A DNA stretch of 64,000 bases from Ascaphus truei (GCA_036426205.1 CM071579.1:19435118-19499117), one strand, 5' to 3'. Shown: positions 45,267-57,250, counted from the stretch's first letter. The notes: a model not told the origin generated them from the sequence alone. Translations and numbers: made by a program.

Positions 45267-45893
45267 GTGTTAAAAAGAAGAGAAGAAAAAAGGCTCTTGG
45301 ATTAATCCTTTAATGTTTCTAAACATTTAATTGATAAAATACTGATGAGCATTTTGCTAAGTGAATCTATAAACCTGTTCAGATTCTGATAGTATTGCCT
45401 TCAAATATTCCACTAAACACTTTTAAAAAGTCAACAGATCAGCACTTGTCTTTCTTTATCTCCTAGGAAACATTAAGTGTAGTTACAAATAATAGCAAAA
45501 TCATTACTAGCTCTTCATAGCATCAAAGAAATCAGAGAAGATCATCTTAGCAACAAGACGTGCTACATAACCTACCCTTCAACCCCGTTGCATTAGTGAC
45601 ACAAGTGTGTACCAGATAATATCAGAAAATGGGAAAGCATCAAGTTCCTGCTCTCAAAAATAACTAGAAATATCCTAGGTGTTATACAGAAGTAGCCATC
45701 CTTTAGAAGACTAACCTAATTCTCTCTCCCGGAGGGCGCAGTTTCTTACCAGAAAGCCTCTGTTTCTTTATCTTGAAAAAAATAATAATAAACCATTCAG
45801 TCTGTCTTTACTTTGGGAAATGCCTAATACACTGTGAGAACCCCTACAAGCACAAGGGTGTGTGCGGAAGTGCAGACATTAACACGACGATCT
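45267..45893. repeat. Tandem duplication, copy 2
   Basis: Same sequence as copy 1 with scattered indels (e.g. TCTCTCCCGGAGGGCGCAG for TCTCTCCCGAGGCGCAG). It ends at the same GACATTAACACGACG, after which single-copy sequence begins. Confidence 0.9.
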
Positions 45894-45974
45894 GCATCGG
45901 GATAAAAACCCTTCGAAGACATGAGCAGGCAGGTTGCAGAACCTGAAAGATGACCAATGTGGAAGTAGTTCTAA

Positions 45975-46371
45975 GGCTGAGTCCATAGAAGGACAAGCAT
46001 CGCTGAGCCGTGCGGACGCTCCGCGCTGAGCCCCGGCATCCTCAATGAGGATATCTTTAGAGGGGGCTCACGCAAGCGTCCGCAGGCGTGCTGAGGAGTT
46101 GGATTTTTCAGCCGACAGCCAAGCTGTTTTTCAGCGCGCTGTCGGCTGAAAACATCCAATCAGCGCGAAGCAGCGTCAATGTCACGGCGCCGTGACGTTG
46201 ACGTCAGTGCGTTGCAGGCGATTGGCCCAGCGACCTCACTGCCCCGCCTCCCCCCGCCTCCCGATCGCGCCCGCTGGCTCGCCTGCATGTGCATGAAATC
46301 GCACAGCTTCAGCAGGCGAGCCACAGCGTCTGCGCGCCTCAGCCCTGCTCCCCCCCTCTATGGACGCAGCC
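45975..46371. mobile_element. MITE with GGCTGAGTCCATAG termini
   Basis: The terminal repeats GGCTGAGTCCATAG and (complement of right end) GGCTGCGTCCATAG differ at one base. It is flanked by TAA (45972-45974) and TTA (46372-46374). The interior is CpG-rich with palindromic GGACGC..GCGTCC pieces and a CAGCCGACAG / CTGTCGGCTG inverted pair. Same family as 7275-7593. PIF/Harbinger-like by inference. Confidence 0.75.
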
Positions 46372-46374
46372 TTA

Positions 46375-46532
46375 GGCCCGTTCTATACTGCATGCGGACG
46401 TGCGCACGCGCATGCCTGTGCGACCGCGCGTGCACGTTCCGCATGCTTTTCCCTGTTATAGAGCCGGGAGCTACAGGTACTGTGTATGTGTGAATGTGAA
46501 TGTGTGTGTGTGTGTGTGTGTGTGAATGTGAA

Positions 46533-46612
<80 letters not shown>
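46375..46612. mobile_element. PIF/Harbinger-like MITE, copy 3, 3'-truncated
   Basis: It starts GGCCCGTTCTATACTGC directly after the TTA that ends the previous element, so the two share or abut at that TTA. The GC-rich alternating left part and the GT array are present. The right half is replaced by an A-rich string and then MITE A. Confidence 0.65.
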
Positions 46613-46615
46613 GGT
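46490..46615. repeat. (GT)n with (GTGC)n microsatellite
   Basis: Nearly pure GT with a GTGC-type block at 46558-46580. Z-DNA-prone. Confidence 0.95.
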
Positions 46616-46668
46616 TGTGTGAGTGAAGAAAGTCCTAAATAAGATTTTTTAAAGAAAAAAAAAAACAG

Positions 46669-46808
46669 GATATCCCTGCTTCAGCACAGGTGGCTCAATC
46701 CATGGCTCAGTCGAAGATCTGACGGATTGAGCCACCTGTGCTGAAGCAGGGATATCCTGAACACCTGACCTGTTGGTGGCCCTTGAGGACTGGGGCTGGC
46801 CACCCCTG
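46669..46808. mobile_element. MITE family A, 5'-truncated
   Basis: It begins inside the unit (CAGGATATCCCTGCTTCAGC, next to an A-run) and ends with an intact CTGGGGCTGGCCACCCCTG terminus. Confidence 0.85.
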
Positions 46809-47184
46809 CATTACAGCATCTTGCAACCTTATGTACAGTAGAACGCAACGCAAAACCACCGTAACGTGAAAAATATTCAGAAATGTAGAAGGGTGACAAC
46901 CCCAAAAAATGAAAGGTAATAGTACATATAACAAAACAATGAGAAATTAAAATGTAGGCTGCCGGTTATTTCAAAATAAACTCCGTTGTTCTTGCTATGC
47001 TAAGTAGGTTTTTAAAACATTAGTTGAGCTGAAGACTTCTAATCTGCTGCTTGTGACATGCAGCGGAAATCTACACATGCCATGCTCGCCGGCTCCGGTG
47101 CTTGCGATGGATATAACCAGGAGGAATATAGAGCAATTGATCGGACAGGGCTGAAAGAGTAACTCAGTGGTAATGTTACTGCCC
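46809..47184. other. Non-coding spacer
   Basis: No gene or repeat recognised. Confidence 0.5.
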
Positions 47185-47540
47185 AAATCTCTGTGTCCAC
47201 TCTCCTTGTGACATTGTGATCCTCTGTGTCCTGTGATCCTTGTGACCTTGTGACCCTCTGTGTCCACTCTCTTTGTGACCTTGTGACCCTCTGTGTCCTG
47301 TGATCCTTGTGACCTTGTGACCCTCTGTGTCCTCTCTCCTTGTGACCTTGTGATCCTCTGTGTCCTGTGATCCTTGTGATCCTCTGTGTCCTGTGATCCT
47401 TGTGACCTGGTGATCCTCTGTGTCCTGTGATTCTTGTGATCTTGTGATCCTCTGTGTCCTGTGACCTTGTGATCCTCTGTGTCCACTCTCCTTGTGACCT
47501 TGTGATCCTCTGTGTCCTGTGATCCTTGTGACCTTGGCCT
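47185..47540. repeat. Minisatellite TGTGATCCTCTGTGTCC
   Basis: About 17-bp half-units (TGTGATCCTCTGTGTCC, TGTGATCCTTGTGACCT) arranged in 33- and 50-bp combinations, about 10 higher-order copies. Confidence 0.95.
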
Positions 47541-47675
47541 ATTCCCTTTGTCGCTCATTGCTTCTTGCACTTAAGATAGAGTGTCAGCTCTGCAGGGTAG
47601 GGACTCACTGCACTTGCAAATTTCTACATACAGAGCTGTGTACACTGCCAGCGCTATATAAGAAAAAATATCTAA
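47541..47675 (+). mobile_element. LINE-like 3' tail fragment
   Basis: GCAGGGTAGGGACTCACTGC and CCAGCGCTATATAAGAAAAA match the L2/CR1-type 3' end, with a diverged TTAAGATAGAGTGTCAGCTC core. Confidence 0.55.
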
Positions 47676-48689
47676 CATCGGCTGCCCTATTAATGTACAG
47701 TATTCCACTAAATGCTGCAATCCCACACTGTAGGTAAAACTATTAAATGCACCAAATAGTAGCAGAGATCTAATATGAAAAACTGCTAACCAAATGTGAA
47801 AGCAAATCAGGACCCAAATGTCATTTGATTAGAAGAACTAGCTACAAAGTGTGATTTAATGTGTTTTACCTGAAACAAATCATTGTATGGACACCGGAGA
47901 AAAGGCTGTAGGAAAGAGCATAGGGTTAGACTTAAATTAGGCTTGAATTAGACTAAAAGGAACAGAATAATGGGTGTTCGTGGTGGTGATTGATTAAATG
48001 TGATCGATCAGTGTCCAGACCAAAGTGAATTTGAAATTAAAATCAGCATGGAGTAAAGCCTATCTACTTCAATATTGTATTAATTAAATAGTTGATTAGA
48101 ATTGTTCTTTTTAAACCAGGGGTACTCGATGTTTTTGGTAATACATGTGTGAGCAGTGAGCAGCTCAAAACTGTTACACTGTCACACTGTTAAAACTGTG
48201 GTCTGGAAAAAGTACTGGTTTTGAGTTCTAGTCCTGTTGAGTGTGACACCATTCCAGTCATTAGGTTGCTACTTTAGCCTTATTAACTCTATATGGTTGG
48301 TATGGAACTCATTTTAGGAAGTGTGGGATGGGACACACTTAAATACCATTTGCATAGCCATTATCCAGGTACCCCAGGTGTGTTGCTTTTTCAGCATGTC
48401 TCCATAAATTGTTTGCGGGGATATGTATATAGTACAACTGGAGACATTTAGAAATCTCTCTCTCAAAACATTCTGCGGAATTCCGTGGAACGGATTTGGA
48501 CTGTTCCGCTCATATCACCCTACAGTACTTTTGCAACTCTCTTCCTCTCACTCTCCTTTAAACTTATCGACCTTCTGAAGACACTTTACAATGAAGCATT
48601 TGCATAGTACTGTAAAAGGACTATGTCCGCATGCACTTATGCGCTTTACCTTGCCTATAAAATGTTGTTATCCCTGTTCCCATTCTGTA
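47676..48689. other. Non-coding spacer
   Basis: AT-rich. No gene. AAACTGTTACACTGTCACACTGTTAAAACTGTG at 48166-48198 is a short imperfect repeat. Confidence 0.5.
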
Positions 48690-48870
48690 TCTCTCGCAAC
48701 ATACTACTTAGATTGTAAGCTCTTCAATCGGGAACTCATTTCCCCCACTAATTACTGTTTATATATTATAGTCTTATTCCTATTTGAAATACTTTTCCAT
48801 GTATTATGTTTTGTTTGATATCTTTGTAAAGTTGTGTGCAAAGGTTTGGGGATATAGTAATAAAATGCAA
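48690..48870 (+). mobile_element. LINE-like 3' tail fragment
   Basis: TTAGATTGTAAGCTCTTCAA, GGGAACTCATTT and a final ATAGTAATAAAATGC form the same tail type as at 18.0 kb, more diverged. Confidence 0.55.
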
Positions 48871-49212
48871 TATATCAGAGTACAGTAGAACATACTAGCT
48901 GAATGCTGTTTTTGTCATCCAACAGTGAATAATTGATCAAATCCCGATCCCCACATGAGTTTCTAGCCTTCCGTACTGCACAAGAAATTAGACCCAGCCA
49001 AGTAAGATTAGCGTTCTTCTACTATGTGATCACAGATGTTGCATAGTAAAGTGTCCTAAATAAATCCAGTGAGCAGTTACTATCAAGAAGATGGCATTTG
49101 TATATAACTGAAAGTGCTTGCATAAATTAAGTAACACTGCTCACTCAAGGTGTTACATATACTATCTGTTTGTATAAGTAACACCAATAGAGTAGAACGA
49201 CCTTACAGACTT

Positions 49213-49500
49213 AGGGGCCTATTCTATAAGCCTAGAGATCACTTTAAGGGATGACGTCACATCCTTTTGAACTAATGTGATCTATCACATGGTACAGCAA
49301 CCAATGGGATTGTCTTCAATCTCATTGGCTGTAATACCATGTGATATAGCCATGTGGTTTTAAGGATGTGACATACCTCCCTTGAAGATGTCACACCCTT
49401 AAAAAAAAAAAAAGAAGAAGAGGTGGGTACATGATACAGCGTCCAATCAGATTGGAGCTGAACCATCTGACCCTAAAATGTGACATAACAGGCCATATAT
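49213..49500. mobile_element. MITE-like palindromic repeat, GGGGCCTATTCTATAAG end
   Basis: It begins GGGGCCTATTCTATAAGCC. Inside, GTGATCTATCACATGGTA, CAACCAATGGGATTG and TCATTGGCTGTAATACCATG form an inverted repeat. ACATCCTTTTGA is mirrored by TTTTAAGGATGT. The right terminus was not found. A poly(A) run lies at 49400-49412. Confidence 0.5.
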
Positions 49501-50059
49501 AAGGCCTGTACGTCTCATTTTACCTCAAGAAGCTGACAAGACAACATTCGTTGTGGATTTACCATGGGGCTTTGGATTGACAGAAGAAGATAGAAAATGA
49601 AAGAAAAGATCAAAATAATTACAGATGAAGATAGAAGACGGTGATAGAAGATAAAAGAAAGAAGATTTTTTTTTACCTGGTCTTCAAGGTGGATGGCGTT
49701 GTATTGCGGGTGATGACGTCGCGGTAGGAGAGCTCTCAGATACGCCGGGATTCGGAGGGTGAAGACTTCTAAAGGTAAGTAAAATATTGAATGTATGAAA
49801 TTGTTTTTTTTCCAGGTTTTTTTATTGTATTTATTTATTTGCATGTACAGTATTTGCTTGCCCATTGACTGATAATGTATTAATCTGGGCAGGGTACAGA
49901 TAAATACAGTGACAGGCAATTAATTTTTTGGCAAATGCTTGTTTTCTATTGTTATTTTTTCGATTTCTGTTTATTGTTTGGATTAAATTGTTTTGAATTT
50001 GGATGTCTTGTTTTTAGTACATTTTAGGATTGATTCACGTTTTAAATTAATTATTTTTT
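49501..50059. other. Non-coding spacer
   Basis: AT-rich with GATAGAAGA-type purine motifs at 49580-49670. No gene. Confidence 0.45.
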
Positions 50060-50345
50060 TGTTGGTTACTGGTTTAAATTGATTCATTGTTTTGCTGGCT
50101 AGTGTTTAAAATGTATTAATTGTTTTGTTGGTTAGTGCTTTCATTTCTTGAATTGATTGGTTGGCTATTTTATTTATTTATTTATTTAATTGGTTGGGTT
50201 GTGCCTTTGTTTATTTAATTCATTGGTTGGCTAGTGCTTTTATTTATTTGATTGATTGGTTGGCTAGTGCTTTTATTTCTAAAATTGGTTGGGTGATGGT
50301 TTTTATGTATTTAATTGGTTGGCTAGTGCTTTTATTTCTTGAATT
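50060..50345. repeat. TTGGTTGGCTAGTGCTTTTATTT minisatellite
   Basis: The unit is about 45 bp (ATTGGTTGGCTAGTGC, TTTTATTTATTT), degenerate, five to six copies. Confidence 0.85.
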
Positions 50346-50399
50346 TGAGTGTTTAGGTGCTTGTGTATATCTTTTATTATTGTGTATTTTGGCCTTCAT

Positions 50400-51170
50400 G
50401 TCTTTTTATTAGGGTGACCATTGACTGCTATAGTGGCTTATCATGCCCATATTGTATGGGTATGATGAACCACTATGCCAATCAATGGGTAGAGGGTGGG
50501 TATAGTGGTCCCAGGGTGGTTGGTTAAGCCTCCTAGGTGGGTAGCGGGGGAGGGTGGTTTAACCCCTTAATTACTGTAGCGGGTAGTAACCGCTAAAATG
50601 ATTAAGGGGTTAGGGGCCATTCGATTCTATTTTTTCTTGTATTCTTTCTGGCAACAGAAGACATGAACCTGGAGTATGGTGATGAGGGTGCCCTTTATGA
50701 TGGTAGAGGTAAGTTGAACATTTTATTTACTTTATTTATGCTGCCCTATTATCCATATGTGGATAATAGTAATTTGCCCATTACGGTACTGTATGTGTTT
50801 GAGGGGGGGGGTTGTTGGGGGTAGAGGAGGTGGGTAGTAGGGTTTTTGTGTTCATTTTTGTTTCTTGGGGGTAGAGGGATTGGGTGAAGGGGGTAGTAGC
50901 CCCAAGGATGGATATTTAGGCCTTCCGGGGGGTAGCGAGACTGGGTATCCCCTTCATTACCATAGCGATTCCCAACGCTATGGTAATTGAAGGGGTTAAC
51001 AACTCCTGCAACCTTCCAGGCAGGCCTAATCACCCACCCTAGGACTACTACCCCCTTCATCCACCCCCTCTGCCCCAAGAAACCGACTTTGGAGGTTTAA
51101 CTCTTTCATTGCCTTAGCGGCTAGCCGCTAAGGTAATGAAGCTGTTTTAATAAAAAATGTAATACTAGTG
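50400..51170 (+). repeat. Dispersed repeat family C with TTAGCGG hairpins, copy 1
   Basis: It contains GATGAGGGTGCCCTTTATGA, TGATAATAG-TTTGCCCATTA-type strings and three hairpins of the kind ATTACC-TAGCGG..CCGCTA-GGTAAT. The best is at 51107-51138, centre CGGCTAGCCG. A second copy in opposite orientation is at 63285-64000. Confidence 0.7.
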
Positions 51171-51649
51171 TAGATGTAAAACAAATATAATCACTGCGCT
51201 TCTCCATGTAAAGAGCATGCAGCTAGTGAAGGAAATGACCATACAAATGTGCAAAACAGAAAGTGAATCCCTGCGCTTCTCCCATAGGGATAGCAATCAA
51301 TGGGGAATATATATATATACAGTGTTCTACAATTGTATACATTTACACGCCCGGGGCGGGTGGATTTAACCCCCAGGCGAGTAAACATTGGCCCAAGCAG
51401 CACACGTGTTTTATTTTTAAATTTCCCCCGTTCGCGCTGAAAATTTCCCCTGCTCGAGCTGAAAAACAAAACTCCCTACCTGACAGCTGATTGGCGCGCG
51501 CTCCCAGGCTTTGTGGGCGTGCGGCCAGGCTCTAGATGAGCCAGCCCCCAACGAGCAGCCATTCTTTCCGGCTGGAGCACTTGGAGAGTAAGTAAGTACT
51601 CTCCAATCCTCTGTCTTGCGGCCCCACTGCTGCTTCCCTGCAAGCCCCC

Positions 51650-52290
51650 TTACTCCCCTACCCTGTAAGCCCCCTTACTCCCTGCGCGAGGCAGGTGTTC
51701 CCCCTTCTCTCCCTGTTCCCCCTTCTCTCCCTGTTCCCCCGTCTCTCCCTGTTCCCCTTCTCTCCCTTCTTCCCTGTCCCGCTTAACTTGGCTAGATCGC
51801 AGTGGGGGGTCCCACCCTTTCGGGACTAGTCAACGCGTCCAGTGTGTGATATTTCTTCCCGTGTGGCTCCAATCCTCGGTGCTTGCCTCCTCCCGTGTGC
51901 TGCCCCATCACGTGTTTGCCCCCTCCCGTGGTTTGACCACTCTCCGTTGGCTGCACCCTACCCGTGTGCTGACGCTTACCCGGTGCTGCGTCCTCCAGTG
52001 CTTGCTGCTGCCCCCATCCACGTGCTTTCCGGTGCTGTTACTCCGTGTGGATCGTGATGCTTATCCTGGCACCTCCGTGTGCTGCACCCTTCCCGTGGTG
52101 CTCTTTCCCCACTCCCGTGTGCCGTTACATACCGTGTGATTGCTCCCGTTGCTCGTCCCGTGTGCTGCTCCATTACGGTGTGCTCCTTACTTCAGGTGTG
52201 ACCTCCTCGTGTGGACATCTTCCCGTGGCTGATGCCTCTCAGAGTGTGCTGCACCCCTCACGTTGCTGCTTCCGTGTGCAACCCGGGTCC
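51650..52290. repeat. CCCGTGTGCTGC / CTCCCTGTTCCCC degenerate minisatellites
   Basis: About 20-bp CTTCTCTCCCTGTTCCCC units at 51690-51770, then 20-26-bp CCCGTGTGCTGCxCC units to about 52280, with many changes between units. Confidence 0.7.
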
Positions 52291-52537
52291 TCCCCTTTGG
52301 CCCGCTCAGTGGTTGCACGGGAGGGGTGGCGAGGCTTCCATCCATCCCCCTCCACAACGCGACCAAGACCGGAGCACAGATGGGTACACGCTGCTCCGTG
52401 AGGCGGGGTGACGGGGCCTGTGTCCTACGGCATCTGACAACACCGGCTAAGGGAACCCCGAGGAGAGGGAATTATCTGCCGGCGGAGATACGGGGTTGTA
52501 TGATGTCCATCAGCCCCCAACATTTAAGAGCACCCAC

Positions 52538-52580
52538 TCAGTGTGTGTGTGTGGTGGTGTGTGTGTGTGTGTGGTGGGTG

Positions 52581-52611
<31 letters not shown>

Positions 52612-52668
52612 TGTGGTGGTGTGGTTTGTGTGGTGGTGGTGTTGTGTGTGTGTGTGTGGGTGTGTGGG
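52538..52668. repeat. GT-rich microsatellite
   Basis: (GT)n interrupted by GGTGG. False frames read Cys/Val. Confidence 0.95.
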
Positions 52669-52679
52669 CGCTAAGCCAG

Positions 52680-53200
52680 TCCAGGTCCACCTAGTCGTCC
52701 TACCTACCCACCCAGTCAGTTCACCTTCCCAGCACCCCCAGCACCCACCAGTCATTCCCACCCCCACGCTCAGTACCTTCCAAACCCCCCAGTCAGTCAC
52801 CCTAACAGTCAGTCAGCCACTACCCACCAGGTCAGTACCTTCCCACCCACCTAGTCCTACCACCTACCCCACAGCAGTCACCTCCAGTCAGTCAGTCATT
52901 CAGTCTACCATATCCACAGTCAGTCACTCTACCTCAGTATCAGTCACCTACCCAGCGTCACGTCAACCTACCCCCCACGCTCAGTCAGTCCGTCACCTTC
53001 CCACCCACCCATAGTCACCTAAGGTCCAGTCAGTCAGTCACGCCACCCAGTCTAAGTCAGCAGTCGTCAGTCAGTACCCGCCACCCCCATCCAGTCATGT
53101 CAGTCAACTACACCAAGCCTCCATCATCGTCCTATCACCTACCCGCAGATCACCTCCAGTCAGTACCTACCCATAAAGTCACCTACCCAGTAAGTCATCC
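52680..53200. repeat. CAGTCAGTCACCTACC degenerate array
   Basis: About 20-bp units, very uneven. Shares CAGTCAGT with the CTGACTGAC arrays at 16.6 and 60.3 kb. Confidence 0.75.
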
Positions 53201-53509
53201 TAAATGCATCATATACACCCTCGTCCCCCGCTCGATCTCACTCTTCCCGGGAAAGTTACCAACTCGGTCTATACGGTAGATCGTTACATGGCTACGCACA
53301 GAGAGAACTCACCCTGGGGGTACATTCCTTTTCCACCGCATCTATCACCTATTGGATGGTTGACTCAGAACTACAGCAGAGCCAGTCCGCATACACATGA
53401 AATTAGCTATTTACCCCTTAATTTTGTCGAACACCGTTCACACATTCTCCCCTACAACTATCACTTAAAGGATCGAGCTGCCAATACTTCATAACCGAGG
53501 TCTTTTAAA

Positions 53510-54340
53510 GCCGCTAACTTCCCCTCTCTGCACATCCACCCCCCGCGATTTTATTGTCTTGGCTCTCCTCGTCCTACTCTTTTCACTCCGCCATCGCCCC
53601 GTTCTCTTCGCCGTTTCCTCTTCCCCATTCTTAGGAGTCTTTTCCACACCATCTTTCCGTTCTTCCTCTCTGGTTGTTCCTTTTTTGGCGATGTTCTTTC
53701 GTGTCCTACTTTTCCCGTGGTTACCTTTACCTCCTGCTTCAGAGACAATAAAAACATTAAGGACACCCCTACACACAAGCAGATGCAAAAGAGATAAAAA
53801 GCGGGAGAGCGAGAAAAAACAAACGAAGGCCGCATGCACCCGCAAAAAAAAGAGCGCCAGAGAAAAAGGAGGGGAGCCCACACCACAAACAACAAACGCG
53901 GACAGAGCCCCCCACACACTCGAGCGACCGCGCCAAACCCCAGACCCACCCCACCCCCCAAGCGCGCCCGCCCGAGCCTCCAACACACAAGACGCGCGAA
54001 CGCAGGCGACCCGCAACCAAAAGAACTGGACGCGCGCGCGCGGGCCCCCCACGCGCCGCCCCCCCACACGATCCACGCACCACACCACGCCAAAGCAGAC
54101 GAAACACAACGCGCGCGCCCATAAAGAGAGGAGCAACCCAAAGAGAGAGACAACACCAACAAGAGAGATGTAAACCCAAAAAGAGCGAGAAAAAAAAAGA
54201 CGCGAGAAAAACCCACCCTCGCTCTGTCCCCCATTCTCTCGCTGCCTGTGTCCCCCACAATAGAGCCTCCTCACCACAACTATCCGCGCTCACTTACCCA
54301 CACACTTCTCTCTCCCCCCCACAATCTCTCGTCTTCCCCA
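53510..54340. other. Compositionally anomalous block
   Basis: The first 230 bp are pyrimidine-rich. From about 53746 to 54170 the + strand has only a handful of T: A, C and G only, e.g. CACACCACAAACAACAAACG and GACGCGCGCGCGCGGG. The last part is pyrimidine-rich again. The open frames here (up to 262 codons on the minus strand) follow from the bias. Consensus error in a hard-to-read satellite is likely. Confidence 0.6.
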
Positions 54341-54975
54341 CACTCTCTCTCCGCCCCACACTATTACAATCTGGATTTTGCTTTACCCTAACTATATTAA
54401 TTGCCCTGATACTACAAGAAATAACCTATACCTGTTTCTTCCCCCACCGTATCCACTCAATCTTCACACGCGGAAGACATCGGAACCCCCCCCTAAACCA
54501 GAAGACAGGTGGGAAAGCATCCCCTCCACAGTATAACACCTTGCGGGAATGACGGGTCTGGAAATGAGGACGCGGATCAGTGTAAGATCACAGGTTGGAT
54601 TGCTGCTTTAGATATTGTGAAGGGGGGGGAGTTCCAGACACTTGTTACAGGGGTTAGGGAACGCAGTCCTCCTCACAACATGGCTTTTATTCTAAGCCCC
54701 ATTATACAAACACCACACACACTGTCAACAAGGACTAATTGTCAGTATAATTAATACAATAAATCACATTGTCAAAAACGAATGTTCCTGACTAGGGAAA
54801 TTGATGTAAATATTTTATTCCTATATTATTTTATTTTAAAGCGGGGTGGGGCGGGGAGGGAGGCTAGGGTGTGCCGGGGGTAGGTCGGGACGGGGCGAGT
54901 TGGGGGCGGGACTACCGGTGCGCGAGTACATTTTTTGTTGGGACTAGTAGATTTGGGTGATTTGTTTCGAACCTG

Positions 54976-56458
54976 TACTATATATGTATGGTGTAAATTA
55001 TATAAGATAAAAAGGAGATTTTGTCATACATCTTTGATCAAATATCCAAGCTGCTAACAACGTCAGGTAAGTTATTTGCAGTCCCTACGACTAAATCGCA
55101 TACTAGTGTTATGTGAATAACGCCAGAAGGGGTTAAAATCAAGCATTAATGCCTTGTATACCTCGTGCAATTAAAAATGGTATATTGTACCGTACCCAGA
55201 TACCTCAACATGTAACGGAAGTGCAAATAAGTGCGAGCACCTTGTATGAGCATTATATACCTATAAGAGGACGGGGCTGGCCTTCCAACAAACCTTTGGG
55301 CCTCATAGCAGTTGAGAGGTTGATGGCAAATATATTCCAATAAACCATAGTAGTGTTGACCCTCTAGCGTGCTGAAAAGATATAAATGGCACCCCACATT
55401 CCAAACATATTAGTAAACAAATCACATCGTCAACTGTTATTGACAGCGAGTATCTGTTACGGATATACCAGTTTTTTTAATTGCACTAGGTTATACAGCA
55501 TAGCTTTGATATTTAACACCCTTTGGGCTATTTCACATAACATCTAGTACTGCATTAATGGAGGGAAACCTGCTAAAGAGCATAACGGCTGACGTGGTTA
55601 GCATGGCCCTTGGACATTATTTGATAAAGGCATTGTTATACCAAAGTTCTCCTTTTTTCTTATAGATATTTACACATACTATTATAATATATATTCCCAT
55701 TGATTGACTATCCCCTATGGAGACAGCGCAGGGATCAATTTCTGTTTTACTCTAGTGGGATATGAGCATGGGGGTCTCCGGAGGAACCTGCAATTTGATC
55801 TTTGAGGTCGCGGGACCACTTGCTTCCCGAGTATACGCGCCACCGATCTATCGGGCCGTGCCTGGTATCTCCTATAATTTAAATGTCACGCCGCATCAAC
55901 GATCCGCCCTGTGATTTGTGATAATGCATAGAGAGATGCCGGTCACCGCATACGGTGGGCATGCTATCTCGGAAGCAAGGGGTGCCCCGTACCTCAATCA
56001 ATGCATTTTGCTCTGTAGACCCCTGCTCATCACACTAGTATTACATTGTATATTAAAAACTTTGATCGACTGGGTAAGATCATGCGCCGGGGAGGGGAGA
56101 GCGTGCTCTCTCTGGCAGGCTCTCTCGCAGCTGAAAGAACTAACGCCGGGGTGAGCCCTTTATACCAGAAGAAGCGATCATACCACACCGACCGCCGGCT
56201 ACGATGCCGTGTTGCGGAATTTTGCTATCACAGGTAGCGAGGCTTTCTGATACGTGCAGAACCTCAAAAAACGGCGGCGGAAAGCAGGCGCATTTTTTTT
56301 TTTAATGAAGGCTCTAGCATAGGCCCTTCTGTAGGTTTAACTTAATACCCCAAAGCGGTCGGTACAGAAAGCACACACCCTTGACTTGAATAAGGGTTTT
56401 TCGGCCCGATTTTGCACGTGCAAACAAGCCCAGCTTTCGGGTACTTTGAGTGGGACCC
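54976..56458. other. Non-coding spacer
   Basis: Single-copy-looking DNA. A hint of a MITE end (CTCTAGCATAGGCCC) lies at 56311-56325. No gene. Confidence 0.4.
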
Positions 56459-56668
56459 AGGGTGGGAAACTCCAGTCCTCCAGGCACGAACGTGGTTTTC
56501 AGGATTTCCCTGCTTCAGTCACACGGGGAAGACTGATCAAAGACTGGAACTCGATATTGAGCACGCGTGCTGAAGCAGGTGATGTGAGCCACCTGTGCTG
56601 GGATATGCCTGAAAACCTGACTCTGGTCGGTGGCGTTTTGAGGACCGGAGTTGCCTCTCCTGTTGTAG
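56459..56668. mobile_element. MITE family A
   Basis: From CAGGGTGGGAAACTCCAGTC to CCGGAGTTGCCTCTCCTG, with the internal palindrome damaged by substitutions and indels. Confidence 0.8.
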
Positions 56669-57250
56669 ATGATCCCTTGTGCGTAACTGAAATAATGGTA
56701 TCTCCAAGTGCGTTGATACAAAACCTTTCAGTCTCAGCCATGTTTCTTAGTATCGCACATCTAGAAAAACAGCCTACATTGACTCCATTCCCTCCGTTCC
56801 TATTGTATGTTATGGAGAAAAGCGCGGTCTAAGGGATGTGGAATTCCTTTTCTTCTGCAATTGTAAACAATATTGGGCATAACCAGGTACGTCTAATGAG
56901 ACAATTCCGAAATCTAAGCCTATCTCTAAGACGCCACACTGTTCTGCAGTTAATTTTTCAATGCTGCGACAAAACCATGCATAAACAGCCCACTAGTGGA
57001 TCATAATAAGAAAATGATTACGAAAAAGTCTGTGCATATCTTTTTATCCCCCTGCACGCAGCATCTGCCACCTACTACTCCTGGGCTTTTAAAGTTTGTG
57101 GGAAATGATGATTGTTCTCTGTTGAAAGACATTATGACCACTACATAATAAACAGACGAGAAATATTTGCGGGAGTAGCCTGATTCATATATTTTGTTCA
57201 CATGTTAACTAACCTGTATTTTCTCTTTTTGAGACCTGAGAATGCGGGTT
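56669..57250. other. Non-coding spacer
   Basis: No gene or repeat recognised. Confidence 0.45.

Larger units (their letters stand above)
51320..54975. mobile_element. hAT-like ends enclosing 3.6 kb of low-complexity DNA
   Basis: The left end is CAGTGTTCTACAATTG, then TACATTTACACGCCCGGGGC and GGGTGGATTTAACCCCC. The right end is GAGTACATTTTTTGTTGGGA, then CTAGTAGATTTGGGTG and GTTTCGAACCTG. The two resemble left and right ends of one hAT type known to me from vertebrates (CAGTGTTCGACAAA..CTCGCCC). AT-rich flanks hide any target duplication. No transposase is inside. Confidence 0.45.

Noticed and set aside
53489..54293. Minus-strand frames up to 262 codons, locally membrane-protein-like
   Set aside because: They arise from the T-depleted block; several frames and both strands are open together and no domain is recognisable.
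55585..55625. U6-like string TTAGCATGGCCC
   Set aside because: Only about 13 bases match U6 snRNA; the 5' stem and 3' part do not, and no T-run terminator follows. Chance match or remote fragment.
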